Shown here one piece after another: positions 1 through 8,114 of a stretch of DNA of 49,575 bases (positions within the stretch are counted from its first letter, which is position 1; every line of letters begins with the position of its first letter). The position numbers and the translations under genes were made by a program. This DNA is from Brunnivagina elsteri CCALA 953 (lineage in GTDB: Bacteria; Cyanobacteriota; Cyanobacteriia; Cyanobacteriales; Nostocaceae): contig NZ_NTFS01000003.1 in the NCBI RefSeq assembly GCF_002289455.1, positions 1 through 49,575 of the forward strand, read 5' to 3'. A model generated the notes under the pieces. That model had not been told where the DNA came from. It saw nothing but the letters and a program-made list of their open reading frames with translations, and searched no databases.

Positions 1-24
1 CCCCTAACAAATTAAAATCTACCC

Positions 25-101
25 AAAACCCATCCAAAACCCATCCAAAACCCATCCAAAACCCATCCAAAACCCATCCAAAACCCACCCAAAACCCATC
101 C
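25..101. repeat. 11-bp tandem repeat upstream of sasA
   Basis: Seven head-to-tail copies of AAAACCCATCC; the sixth has one substitution (CACCC for CATCC). The array ends about 40 bases before the sasA ATG. The sasA reading frame stays open through the array back to a TAA at 5-7, but no ATG, GTG or TTG lies in that frame before 125, so the array is probably 5' noncoding. Such arrays vary in copy number by slippage. Confidence 0.9.
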
Positions 102-142
102 AAAATATCGTCGGTTCGTTACCAGTGCTACAAAAAAATGAC

Positions 143-1384
143 ATGCAAGCTTTACCGGACCAAGCGATACATTCTGAAGCACCACTCCAACTGTTACTAT
201 TTGTTGACGATCGCCCAAAATCTCGCCAACAGGTGCAGCGAATAAAGTTATATCTAGATGAATTACAGGCTGAGTACAAATTTGAACTTCAGGTTGTCGA
301 TGTTGGACAGCAACCCTATTTGGCGGAACACTTTAAATTGGTAGCAACACCAGCACTGATTAAAATACATCCCGAACCAAGACAAGTTCTTGCTGGTAGT
401 AACATTATTAACCAGCTCAAAACCTGGTGGTCACGCTGGCAAATTGCTGTCGAGACTTACGTACAATTGCAAGCCGAATTGCAAAACGACTTACAATTCG
501 GCTTCCATGACGACAGAAACAGCAGCATCCACATCCAAGCCAATATCCAAAACCAAACCCAAACCTATATCCAAAATACTTCGATTCAGTCGGTTGCGGC
601 TTCCGCAGAATTACTCCAACTTTCCGACGAGATATTTCTTCTCAAGCAAGAAAAAGAGAAACTTCAAGAGCAACTCCAGTTTAAAGACCGAATAATCGGA
701 ATGCTAGCCCATGACCTCCGTAACCCCCTGACAGCTACATCTATTGCCATCGAAACTCTACAATCAAACTACAACGTCCAAAAGGGGGAATTCGAGCGTT
801 TAACGCCAAAATTAGCGGCACACCTCTTCAAACAAGCACGCACCCAAGCTAAAATAATCGATCACATGATTACTGACTTGTTACAGGTTGCACGGGGAAC
901 AGCAAGCGAATTTTGTGTCCAACCCCAAAAAATTGAACTAGCACAACTCAGCCAAGAAATTCTTGAAGAATTACGCGATCGCATTGCTGCAAAATCCCTT
1001 GCTATTGAACAAGATATCCCTCAAGATTTACCCCTTGTTTATGCCGATCCTGAACGTATTCGCCAAGTTATCATCAACCTACTTGATAATGCCATTAAAT
1101 ACACCCCCGAAGGAGGCATTATCAGCGTTTCTGGACTTCATCGCACCACCCAAAAAGTTCAATTTAGCATTGGTGATAATGGTGCTGGGATTCCCGAAGA
1201 AAACCGCGATCGTATCTTTGAAAATCGTTACCGTCTCGAACGGGACGAAAATAAAGATGGATACGGTATCGGACTATGTTTATGCCAGCGTATAATTCGC
1301 GCCCATTACGGTCAAATCTGGGTAGAAACATCACCGATGAATGGAGCCTGGTTTCACTTCACTTTGCCAGTTTATCCAAAGTAA
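143..1384 (+). CDS. sasA: circadian clock output sensor histidine kinase SasA
   Basis: SasA reads the state of the KaiABC clock and phosphorylates the response regulator RpaA. The N-terminal ~95 residues form a KaiB-like thioredoxin-fold sensor domain ([20 protein letters not shown]). A Gln/Asn-rich linker and short coiled coil follow, then a DHp domain with the H-box HDLRNPLT (phospho-His at codon 710-712, residue 190 from this start). The HATPase domain has an N box ([13 protein letters not shown]), a G1 box (GDNGAGIP) and a G2 box (GYGIGL). I chose ATG 143; an in-frame GTG at 125 would add six residues and neither has a clear ribosome binding site. The linker, with repeated IQ/NQTQ motifs, seems longer than in unicellular SasA. 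The gene is monocistronic as far as visible. Identification rests on the characteristic domain pair and is firm. Confidence 0.93.
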   Translation: MQALPDQAIHSEAPLQLLLFVDDRPKSRQQVQRIKLYLDELQAEYKFELQVVDVGQQPYLAEHFKLVATPALIKIHPEPRQVLAGSNIINQLKTWWSRWQIAVETYVQLQAELQNDLQFGFHDDRNSSIHIQANIQNQTQTYIQNTSIQSVAASAELLQLSDEIFLLKQEKEKLQEQLQFKDRIIGMLAHDLRNPLTATSIAIETLQSNYNVQKGEFERLTPKLAAHLFKQARTQAKIIDHMITDLLQVARGTASEFCVQPQKIELAQLSQEILEELRDRIAAKSLAIEQDIPQDLPLVYADPERIRQVIINLLDNAIKYTPEGGIISVSGLHRTTQKVQFSIGDNGAGIPEENRDRIFENRYRLERDENKDGYGIGLCLCQRIIRAHYGQIWVETSPMNGAWFHFTLPVYPK

Positions 1385-1522
1385 CTTTTGGACTTTGGCA
1401 ACCTCAGTCGAACGATTTTGGATTTCAGAATTTTAAGATTTTTTATTGTTGTCTATAAGGCTCGTGACAAAACAATTAAATGTGGTAAAGTTTGGACGTA
1501 AATTTTCTAATGAGACAAAATC

Positions 1523-1747
1523 ATGGAAGAGTTAATCCGTCAAATTACCGAACGTACAGGTATTTCTGAAGAACAAGCACAACAAGCTGTTTATATGGTT
1601 GTTGACTTTGCCAAAGATAAATTACCTGAACCAATTGCATCCCAACTGGAAGGTTTTTTGGGTGGAAGTGGTGGAGATGCATCGGGAATACTCGGACAGG
1701 TACAGCAACTCGGGAATATGGGAGGATTATTTGGCGGTAAGGAATAA
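1523..1747 (+). CDS. small conserved cyanobacterial protein, unknown function
   Basis: A 74-residue acidic protein with no signal peptide or membrane segment. The first ~45 residues should form amphipathic helices (MEELIRQITERTGISEEQAQQAV, then DFAKDKLPEPIASQLEGFL). A glycine-rich tail follows (GGSGGDASG, MGGLFGGKE). The pattern resembles small DUF2267-like helical proteins of cyanobacteria, but I cannot confirm the family. It lies about 140 bases after sasA on the same strand and could be a separate transcript. No function is proposed. Confidence 0.7.
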   Translation: MEELIRQITERTGISEEQAQQAVYMVVDFAKDKLPEPIASQLEGFLGGSGGDASGILGQVQQLGNMGGLFGGKE

Positions 1748-1879
1748 GTTAATCGAATTATCTTTCTAATATTTAGATAATGCTCGGATTTTAGTTTTTT
1801 AATGTCAAATACTCTTTTTAATCACCAACCCACACCCGGTCATCAAAACTGGGTTTTTGTATGCGTAAATTATAACTTG

Positions 1880-1995
1880 TTCCTTGTCTCCGGCAAGGAA
1901 TACAGCGTTGGAGGAACCCCACCTCTTGTCCAGACTGGTCCAGACTGGAGGTGGGGTTCCTCTGGCAATGCGTTCCCAGCCAGAGACTGGGAACG
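1880..1995. repeat. three-hairpin palindromic repeat block
   Basis: Three consecutive inverted repeats fill most of the 333-base gap between the small protein and the convergent gene. They are TTCCTTG/CAAGGAA (1880-1886, 1894-1900), a perfect 15-bp pair GAGGAACCCCACCTC (1911-1925 with 1948-1962), and CGTTCCCAG/CTGGGAACG (1971-1979, 1987-1995). The middle loop holds a direct repeat of GTCCAGACTG. A block of the same layout lies inside the element at 19444-19626. Because it sits between convergent genes it could also end transcription both ways, but no T-run follows. Confidence 0.8.
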
Positions 1996-2080
1996 AGATA
2001 CGACACAAAAATGGTATGAGCCAAAAGCGTAAAAATTCCATCAAAGTCAACAGCCTACCCCATGCCCTATGACCTAATTT

Positions 2081-2812
2081 CTATTTCTTCTGTGCAGGCT
2101 TTCTCGGTGTTACTGTTGGTGTTGCTGTTGGTGTTGCTGTTGGTGTTGCTGTTGGTGTTGCTGTTGGTGTTGGTTTTGGTGTCGGTGTTTCCGTTGCTTC
2201 TGGTGTTGGTGTTTCTGTTGCTTCTGGTGTTGGTGTTTCCGTTACTTCTGGTGTTGGGGTTGGGTTAACTTTTGTTGGTTTTCTTCCGTTTGGTTTAGCT
2301 GGTGTCGTTGTTGTCGAAGCGGGATTATCTCCTAAAACAGTTTTCGCTTCTTCATTAAGTTTCTGACGAAGGGCTAAATCAGCAATTCCCGTCTCTTCAA
2401 GTTGATTTTTCTTTTGAAACTCCTTAATCACGGCTTCGGTGCGAGTACCATAGAATTGGTCGCGAGGTAAAGGTGGCTTTGGCTTGATCACTACGTTTAA
2501 ATTCGCTTGTAAAATCCTGACAATATTTGCAGCGAAGTTTTGCGTTTTTAATCCTGCTATGCCGTCGGCAGGTTGTAATTTATACCCTGTTTGAAATTCT
2601 GTAATCGCTTTTTTAGTTTCCGCGTCTGTTAAAGGTTGGTTGGAGACTTTTACTTTGTAACCTAGTCCCCGCAAGGCTGAACGGAATTGTTGCGGCGTAT
2701 AAACTCGCTTTTGTTGTGCATCTACTGTATCAGATATTACTATACTTGCAGTGACAACACAGGCTGTTGCTATGCTTAAACTTGATTTTCCGAATCCACA
2801 CCACATAGTCAA
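2081..2812 (-). CDS. secreted peptidoglycan-binding-like protein with Thr-Pro repeat tail
   Basis: This 243-residue protein begins with a hydrophobic signal-like segment (residues ~10-30) and a possible cleavage after VDA. Two regions follow that look like PG_binding_1 modules: one with TPQQFRSALRGLGYKV and ITEFQTGYKLQPADGIAGLKT (~39-90), one with QFYGTRTEAVIKEFQKKNQLEETGIADLALRQKL (~115-155). The last ~75 residues are low-complexity Thr/Pro/Glu/Ala (TPTPEATE, then TPTATPTA). In DNA this is a 12-bp minisatellite with a related longer unit, about 2110-2262. PG_binding_1 modules usually anchor proteins to cell wall glycans and the tail may act as a spacer. The gene faces the small protein at 1523. 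The domain call is from motif pattern only. Confidence 0.75.
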   Translation of the reverse strand: MTMWCGFGKSSLSIATACVVTASIVISDTVDAQQKRVYTPQQFRSALRGLGYKVKVSNQPLTDAETKKAITEFQTGYKLQPADGIAGLKTQNFAANIVRILQANLNVVIKPKPPLPRDQFYGTRTEAVIKEFQKKNQLEETGIADLALRQKLNEEAKTVLGDNPASTTTTPAKPNGRKPTKVNPTPTPEVTETPTPEATETPTPEATETPTPKPTPTATPTATPTATPTATPTVTPRKPAQKK

Positions 2813-3220
2813 AACTCCTCTTGATTAAATCCTTGGTTAAATCGGTGTTCAATCGCCATTAATTCACTTAACAAGCGGTTAATAAGCGGTTAATAAACTA
2901 ATTCCAGACGTTAAAGAATGATTGGGATTTATGCAGTAAACTGCAAATTGCTCTTATCGTTAAGTTGATTAGTTTACCAAGCTTGCCGATACAAACAGTT
3001 AAACCACAAATTTATTTAACATCTTTATCTATTGATTATTAATGATTTTTGATTATTTTCGACTATGTTAATTTAATTTAAATAATTACTCATAATCGGT
3101 TATTGTCATCTTCCATTAGAAGTATCTTGAAAAAGAAACTAAATTTTTCACAATACATAAAAAATAATAAAAAATGATACAAGAATTTTGTACTACTACC
3201 ACAGAAATAAAACGAATAAA
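2813..3220. other. AT-rich divergent intergenic region
   Basis: About 410 bases between divergent genes, so it should carry promoters for both. I see an 11-bp tandem duplication AAGCGGTTAAT (2873-2894) and otherwise AT-rich sequence. No small gene or RNA is recognisable. Confidence 0.6.
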
Positions 3221-4654
3221 ATGTCTAACAGAAAAACTTCCCGCCTTCTTGATTTATGGTTTGAGAGAATTATTGCGATCGCAGCCACGGTCAATTTAGG
3301 GTTCGTGTTATTTGACTTAAGCTACATATATTGGCGAGACTTATACTTCCGTAGTTTTCCCCCAATCGTTCATCTGTACGATGCGGTGAAGGATATTCAA
3401 CCCCACCGGGAAACAGACAATTATCTATCAACGGTAAAAGCTCTGGAAGAACAGGTAAGTCAAACGGGATTGCAGTCACCCCAAACAGCAGCAAAATTAG
3501 AAGAAATTCGCCGTCTCAGTACAGAGATAATTGATACAAACCCCTTCGGAGGTGCAAACAAAACTGGAATCCTAGAAAAAATCAAAAATCGAATGCGCGA
3601 TCGCGTTTCCGAAGAGTCTGCGAAACAAGCCTTCGCCAAGTTTTGGAGCCAACCATATCTACTACAAAAGGGTTGGAATCAGGAAATAGACTTTTTCAAC
3701 AGTAGAATTCAACCCTTAATTGCCACTAACTACTTTCGTCAGATTGGTGAAAATGGCGAACCCATCGACCGATTTTGGTTAATCGATCTACCCTTCATCC
3801 TATTATTCGGCGTTGAGTTACTCGGACGCAGTTTTTCCATCAAACGTCGTCATCCCGAATTTAGCTGGCTAGAATCAATTCTCTGGCGTTGGTATAATTT
3901 GTTTTTAATCATCCCATTTTGGCGATGGATGCGTATTGTCCCTGTCCTTATAAAACTAGATAAAGCAGGGATAATGAATTTACAATCAATCCGCACGCAG
4001 ATACATAGAGGTGTCGTATCTAACTTTGCCGAAGAACTCACAGAAATAGTAGTAGTCCGTGTGATCAATCAAGTTCAAATTTCCATCAAACGCGGGGAAC
4101 TTACTCGATGGTTATCGCAAAAAGAGGCATTCCGGCAGTACATAGATATCAACGACGTTAACGAAGTCGAAGCATTAACCACAATTTTTATTCAAACTGT
4201 AATTTATCAAGTATTTCCCAAGGTTCAGCCCGAAATTATCGCTATTTTACAGCACAACATTGACATAGCTCTCAAGCAATCACCCGTATACCGCAACCTG
4301 CAAATCCTTCCAGGCATAGGTCAAATTCAAACCCAACTCAGCGAACAGATGGCAACCCAAATTGCGACAACCTTATATAATGCCATAATAACTGTTGCCG
4401 AAGACCCCACCTCAGGTAAACTATCAAGCCAATTAATGCAGCGCTTTACTGACATTCTGGGTGGGGAAATGCAAAAAAAACACGTGATTAGCGAAATTCA
4501 AACCCTACTATTTGACTTTTTAGAAGAAATTAAACTTAATTACGTCCAGCGTCTTTCCCAAGAAGACTTCGAGCAAATCATTGAACAAACCAGAAAAATG
4601 AAAGCTCAAACAACAATTCAACCAACTGCTATCGTGCCGAAAGTGAAGGATTAG
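3221..4654 (+). CDS. conserved membrane protein, unknown function
   Basis: A protein of about 477 residues. I chose ATG 3221 because the longer frame opens with a TTG at 3188 whose extra residues (YYYHRNKTNK) look untranslated. There is a membrane segment near the N-terminus (IIAIAATVNLGFVLFDLSYIYW), an extracytoplasmic-looking region rich in charged residues, and two more hydrophobic segments around residues 185-250 (FWLIDLPFILLFGVELLGRSF; WYNLFLIIPFWRWMRIVPVLI). The C-terminal half is long, helical and soluble, with no catalytic motif that I recognise. The paired segments before a basic WRWMRIV stretch recall the voltage-sensor end of ion-channel-like proteins, but that is only a resemblance. 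It precedes rimP by about 200 bases and shows no operon link to it. Confidence 0.75.
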   Translation: MSNRKTSRLLDLWFERIIAIAATVNLGFVLFDLSYIYWRDLYFRSFPPIVHLYDAVKDIQPHRETDNYLSTVKALEEQVSQTGLQSPQTAAKLEEIRRLSTEIIDTNPFGGANKTGILEKIKNRMRDRVSEESAKQAFAKFWSQPYLLQKGWNQEIDFFNSRIQPLIATNYFRQIGENGEPIDRFWLIDLPFILLFGVELLGRSFSIKRRHPEFSWLESILWRWYNLFLIIPFWRWMRIVPVLIKLDKAGIMNLQSIRTQIHRGVVSNFAEELTEIVVVRVINQVQISIKRGELTRWLSQKEAFRQYIDINDVNEVEALTTIFIQTVIYQVFPKVQPEIIAILQHNIDIALKQSPVYRNLQILPGIGQIQTQLSEQMATQIATTLYNAIITVAEDPTSGKLSSQLMQRFTDILGGEMQKKHVISEIQTLLFDFLEEIKLNYVQRLSQEDFEQIIEQTRKMKAQTTIQPTAIVPKVKD

Positions 4655-4673
4655 GGAAGAAAGGGGAAAGAAA

Positions 4674-4713
4674 ATCTAAAATTCCCAATCCAAAATTCAA
4701 AATCTAAAATCCC
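4674..4713. repeat. degenerate heptamer repeat (AAAATCT/CCAAAAT type)
   Basis: A short run of AAAATCT-, CCAAAAT- and TCAAAAT-like units directly after the membrane protein gene. The same heptamer family recurs near 19.93-20.01 kb and 43.25-43.49 kb. These are short tandemly repeated repetitive sequences of the kind common in filamentous cyanobacteria. Confidence 0.6.
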
Positions 4714-4813
4714 CAATGCTTTTCCACCTCGAAAAAATGCGCTACACTCAGAAAGAGGCGAACTTGCAAGGGTTCGTCACAAGACTTCTTGGAAGATATC
4801 CTTATCACAGGGA

Positions 4814-4837
4814 GTGGGCGATCGCCCGCTTTTTTTT
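4814..4837 (+). terminator. terminator-like HIP1 hairpin just upstream of rimP
   Basis: The palindrome GGGCGATCGCCC (4816-4827) is extended by a G-C and a T-G pair and followed at once by eight T residues (4830-4837). This is the shape of an intrinsic terminator built around a HIP1-like core. It lies 16 bases before the rimP ATG and about 160 bases after the previous gene. It could be an attenuator in the rimP leader or the terminator of an upstream transcript. A second small hairpin, CGAAC/GTTCG, lies at 4759-4776. Confidence 0.55.
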
Positions 4838-4852
4838 GTTGTAATTTGTCGC

Positions 4853-5314
4853 ATGACTCATCCGTTTATCCCAAAAGTTATTGAAATAGCGACACCAGTG
4901 GCAGAAGAACTGGGGTTGGAAATTGTTGGCGCGATTTTTCACACCAACCAACGACCACCTGTTTTGCGGGTAGATATTCGTAACCCTCAAAATGATACAG
5001 GTTTGAATGATTGCGAGCGGATGAGCCGCGCTTTAGAAGCCTCACTAGATGCGGCGGAAATTATTCCAGATGCTTATGTTTTGGAAATCTCCAGCCCTGG
5101 AATATCTCGGCAAATAACCACGGATCGAGAATTTATTTCTTTTAAGGGCTTTCCGGCGATTGTCTCCACTTATCCTGTCTACGAAGGACAGCAAGAATGG
5201 ACTGGTCAGCTCATTCGTCGCGATGATACAAAAGTTTATCTCAACCAGAAAGGTCGTATAGTCGAAATTCCGCGATCGCAAGTTACTAAGGTTCAACTGG
5301 ACGAACGCCGCTAA
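4853..5314 (+). CDS. rimP: ribosome maturation factor RimP
   Basis: RimP assists maturation of the 30S ribosomal subunit. The 153-residue product has the N-terminal alpha/beta domain (VAEELGLEIVGAIF, VLRVDIRNP, GLNDCERMSRALEASLD, then the signature YVLEISSPGISR). A C-terminal Sm-like beta domain follows (GQLIRRDDTKVYLNQKGRIVEIPRSQVTKVQL). Length matches the family. I chose ATG 4853 because the open frame further upstream runs through the terminator-like hairpin. It opens the rimP-nusA-ylxR-infB cluster, an arrangement widespread in bacteria. Confidence 0.95.
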   Translation: MTHPFIPKVIEIATPVAEELGLEIVGAIFHTNQRPPVLRVDIRNPQNDTGLNDCERMSRALEASLDAAEIIPDAYVLEISSPGISRQITTDREFISFKGFPAIVSTYPVYEGQQEWTGQLIRRDDTKVYLNQKGRIVEIPRSQVTKVQLDERR

Positions 5315-5767
5315 CCCAAGCATATAACGATTAATTTTGTCGTTGGTTACTGGCATTTGTTACTGACAAATCCTGCGATAAACCTCTGGCTTAACACTTC
5401 GCGTATCGCAACCGATGGCTGTTTTACACCATCGTATTAGGTGAGTTTTTAGCGAATAACGCAACTAACTGGCTTTCGTTGGCACCTACCCTCAACCTGA
5501 TTGTGCTTTCACTAAAGAAGGGTAGTTTGTCGATTGCCAATTTGCTTTAGTTAGTGACGAACCCTTTCAGGATGAAACAGTTCTGTAAGCAACTGCAACT
5601 CGTTTGGGTTTAGCTGTCTATTGATTACTAAACACCAATTAATAACTATTAATTATCAGGTTGTAACTAATTAACTCACAATACCTAATTAATTTACCCA
5701 CTACCCAATAACCACCACCCAATAACTCACTAAACCAATAACCAAATAACTATAAGGAGATTTAATT
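5315..5767 (+). other. long rimP-nusA spacer / nusA leader
   Basis: About 450 bases with no credible gene, unusually long for neighbours normally packed in one operon. I see a small hairpin CGATGG/CCATCG (5413-5418, 5429-5434), AT-rich palindromic text near 5638-5660 and several CCCAATAAC-like units at about 5704-5750. A strong ribosome binding site AAGGAGA (5754-5760) precedes nusA. The region may hold an nusA promoter and leader structure. Confidence 0.5.
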
Positions 5768-7159
5768 ATGTCAATGATTGAATTATCAGGATTAAAAGAG
5801 TTAATCGAAAGTATAAGTCGCGATCGTAATTTACCTCGCTCTGCTGTGCAAGCGGCAATTCGAGAAGCCCTACTCAAAGGTTATGAACGTTATCGTCGTG
5901 CCCAAAATCTGGAACGCAAGCAATTCGATGAGGAATATTTCGATAATTGTGATGTCCAGCTTGATATCGAGGATGAAGGCTTTCGCGTCGTTGCAACAAA
6001 AACAATTGTCGAAACAGTCGAAAACTCCGACCATGAAATTTCCCTGGAACAAGTCAAGGATATGGGCGGAGAGGGCGCAGAATTAGGGCAAGAAGTTGTA
6101 CTTGATGTCACCCCAAGTAAAAAAGAAGAATTTGGGCGCATGGCTGCAATGCAAACAAAGCAAGTACTAGCGCAAAAACTGCGTGACCAACAAAGGCAAA
6201 TGGTACAAGAAGAGTTCCAAGATTTGGAAAGCTCTGTTTTGCAAGCAAGAGTATTGCGGTTTGAGCGCCAATCGGTGATTTTGGCGGTTAGCAGTAACTT
6301 TGGTCAACCCGAAGTTGAAGCAGAACTACCAAAACGCGAGCAACTGCCTAATGATAATTATCGAGCAAATGCGACATTTAAAGTTTATCTGAAAAAAGTT
6401 TCCCAAGGGCAGCAACGAGGACCACAGTTACTCGTCTCCCGTGCAGATGCCGGATTAGTGGTATATTTGTTTGCAAACGAAGTCCCGGAAATTGAAGATG
6501 AGGTTGTGCGGATTGTTGCCGTGGCTCGCGAAGCAAATCCCCCTTCCCGTTATGTTGGTCCTCGGACTAAGATAGCGGTTGATACTTTGGATCGCGATGT
6601 AGACCCCGTTGGAGCTTGTATTGGGGCAAGGGGATCGCGAATTCAAGTTGTGGTCAACGAGTTACGAGGTGAAAAAATCGACGTAATCCGTTGGTCTCCA
6701 GACCCAGCAACCTATATTGCCAATGCTTTGAGTCCTGCGAGGGTGGATGAAGTCAGGCTGATGGACCCAGAGAGTCGCCAAACCCATGTACTGGTTGCCG
6801 AAGATCAATTAAGTTTAGCAATCGGTAAAGAAGGGCAAAATGTGCGGCTAGCAGCTAGGCTAACGGGTTGGAAAATAGACATAAAAGATAAAGTTAAATA
6901 CGATCGCGAAGGTGAAGATACAAAATTTGCAGCAGTCCGCGCTCAACAATCAGTAGAAGCATACGACGCAGAAGAAGAATATGAAGAAGAGGAATACGAG
7001 GAAGAAGAATTAGGGGAAGCCGAATTAGAGGCACAGGAATTGAAAGAATTAGAGCCAATGAGTGAGTATGAGGAAGATATGGAAGATTTGGAAGATATGG
7101 ACGATGAGGATGCAGAAGAAGAGGCTGAGGAAAACTTTGACAGTAGCAAGCGAAAGTAA
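5768..7159 (+). CDS. nusA: transcription termination/antitermination factor NusA
   Basis: NusA binds RNA polymerase and nascent RNA and controls pausing, termination and antitermination. In the 463-residue product I see the N-terminal polymerase-binding domain (1-~125) and an S1 domain (~130-200). Two KH domains follow, with a GARG loop ([27 protein letters not shown]) and a GKEG loop ([23 protein letters not shown]). The last ~75 residues are a Glu/Asp-rich tail with repeated EEEYEE-type units, in place of the C-terminal repeats of E. coli NusA. ATG 5768 sits seven bases after AAGGAGA; a second in-frame ATG is two codons on. The long acidic tail varies between cyanobacteria and its role is unclear. 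Confidence 0.96.
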   Translation: MSMIELSGLKELIESISRDRNLPRSAVQAAIREALLKGYERYRRAQNLERKQFDEEYFDNCDVQLDIEDEGFRVVATKTIVETVENSDHEISLEQVKDMGGEGAELGQEVVLDVTPSKKEEFGRMAAMQTKQVLAQKLRDQQRQMVQEEFQDLESSVLQARVLRFERQSVILAVSSNFGQPEVEAELPKREQLPNDNYRANATFKVYLKKVSQGQQRGPQLLVSRADAGLVVYLFANEVPEIEDEVVRIVAVAREANPPSRYVGPRTKIAVDTLDRDVDPVGACIGARGSRIQVVVNELRGEKIDVIRWSPDPATYIANALSPARVDEVRLMDPESRQTHVLVAEDQLSLAIGKEGQNVRLAARLTGWKIDIKDKVKYDREGEDTKFAAVRAQQSVEAYDAEEEYEEEEYEEEELGEAELEAQELKELEPMSEYEEDMEDLEDMDDEDAEEEAEENFDSSKRK

Positions 7160-7231
7160 GTAAAGTCAGACAGGAATAATAACTTTTTTTAACAACACAT
7201 AACCATACAGGAGAAAACAGCAATAAAACTT

Positions 7232-7549
7232 ATGGAACCAAACTATCGGCGTTGTATTAGTTGCCGTAAAGTAGGGTTAAAGCAAGAGTTTTGGCGAATT
7301 GTCCGCGTGTTTCCATCTGGACAGGTACAATTAGATGAGGGCATGGGGCGTTCTGCTTATATTTGTCCGCAAGCGAGTTGTCTAACAGCAGCTCAAAAGA
7401 AAAATAGATTAGGGCGATCGCTACATGCAACAGTGCCTGAAGCACTGTATCAGTCATTGTGGCAAAGGTTGACTCTTAGTAACTCGCCTGTAGAGATAAA
7501 TTATTCTAGAAGGTACATTCACCCAAACAATTCCCACACAAACACCTAG
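7232..7549 (+). CDS. ylxR: YlxR (DUF448) RNA-binding protein
   Basis: A 105-residue YlxR/DUF448 protein. The signature YRRCISCRK with CxxC opens the protein and is followed by WRIVR and GRSAYICPQASCL; the rest is basic. Members bind RNA, and the Bacillus homologue has been described as an RNase P modulator (RnpM). It follows nusA by 72 bases, the standard position between nusA and infB. A ribosome binding site CAGGAG lies about 15 bases upstream. The last ~20 residues (INYSRRYIHPNNSHTNT) have no family feature I recognise. Confidence 0.92.
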   Translation: MEPNYRRCISCRKVGLKQEFWRIVRVFPSGQVQLDEGMGRSAYICPQASCLTAAQKKNRLGRSLHATVPEALYQSLWQRLTLSNSPVEINYSRRYIHPNNSHTNT

Positions 7550-8114
7550 TTCTATTGTCGAACAAAAAATCCCAGCAAGCATGGTGAGTACAACCGAACC
7601 AATTGGTTTAGTTAAAATTATCTTTAATTGCTGGGGTTAGTGCCACAATAGTAAAAGAACTAATATTTTTGATGAGGTAGCCGCTTACCTTGCAAGGACG
7701 TAGACGGTTAAATGCGCTCCCGCACCCGGATTAAACGTCAACTAATAAATAGATGTCATAAAATATCTATAAATTAGATCGCAGTGTTCGATTCGATCGT
7801 TCTTGATTCATCAAGACGAAGCAAATTAATACTCACAATAGAAAGTTTTACTCGATTGTGTCGTGGAAGACTCAGAATCAGCAAAACAAAAAAAAACAAA
7901 TTGGCAACTTGGTAGCGTCGAGACGCATCTAGGTGTCAACCATCAAAATTGGTGGGGATGCCAGTATTAAACCGAAAACATCTCTCTTTCCTGACTTGGA
8001 GGCACCGGCAAAATCTAGAACGGCAACCTACTAAAAACAGTAACCGAAGGATGGAGATGTCCCATTAGTCTGGCAACCATCCGCCAAAACTGTAATCTTA
8101 TAGGGGAAGAGTGG
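7550..8114 (+). other. long infB leader region
   Basis: A 565-base gap inside what is normally a tight operon. It contains a 12-bp palindrome AACCAATTGGTT (7597-7608) and a possible 21-codon basic peptide (7712-7777, MRSRTRIKRQ...). GGATGG (8049-8054) can pair with CCATCC (8077-8082) close to the start. A ribosome binding site GGGGAAGAG precedes ATG 8115. The L7Ae-like gene (ylxQ) that sits here in some bacteria was not found. A long structured leader or an internal promoter are both possible. Confidence 0.45.

Noticed and set aside
25-101. Possible CRISPR array
   Set aside because: Units are 11 bp, directly abutting and without unique spacers.
12-279. Minus-strand open frames with repeated [11 protein letters not shown] peptides
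   Set aside because: They are produced by the 11-bp tandem repeat on the opposite strand of sasA; no start context or family resemblance.
1802-2072. Open frames on both strands over the three-hairpin block
   Set aside because: They only read through palindromic repeat DNA; peptides mirror each other on opposite strands and match no family.
5883-6086. Frames overlapping nusA and infB on other frames
   Set aside because: These are shadows of well-identified genes with continuous family-level similarity in the main frame.
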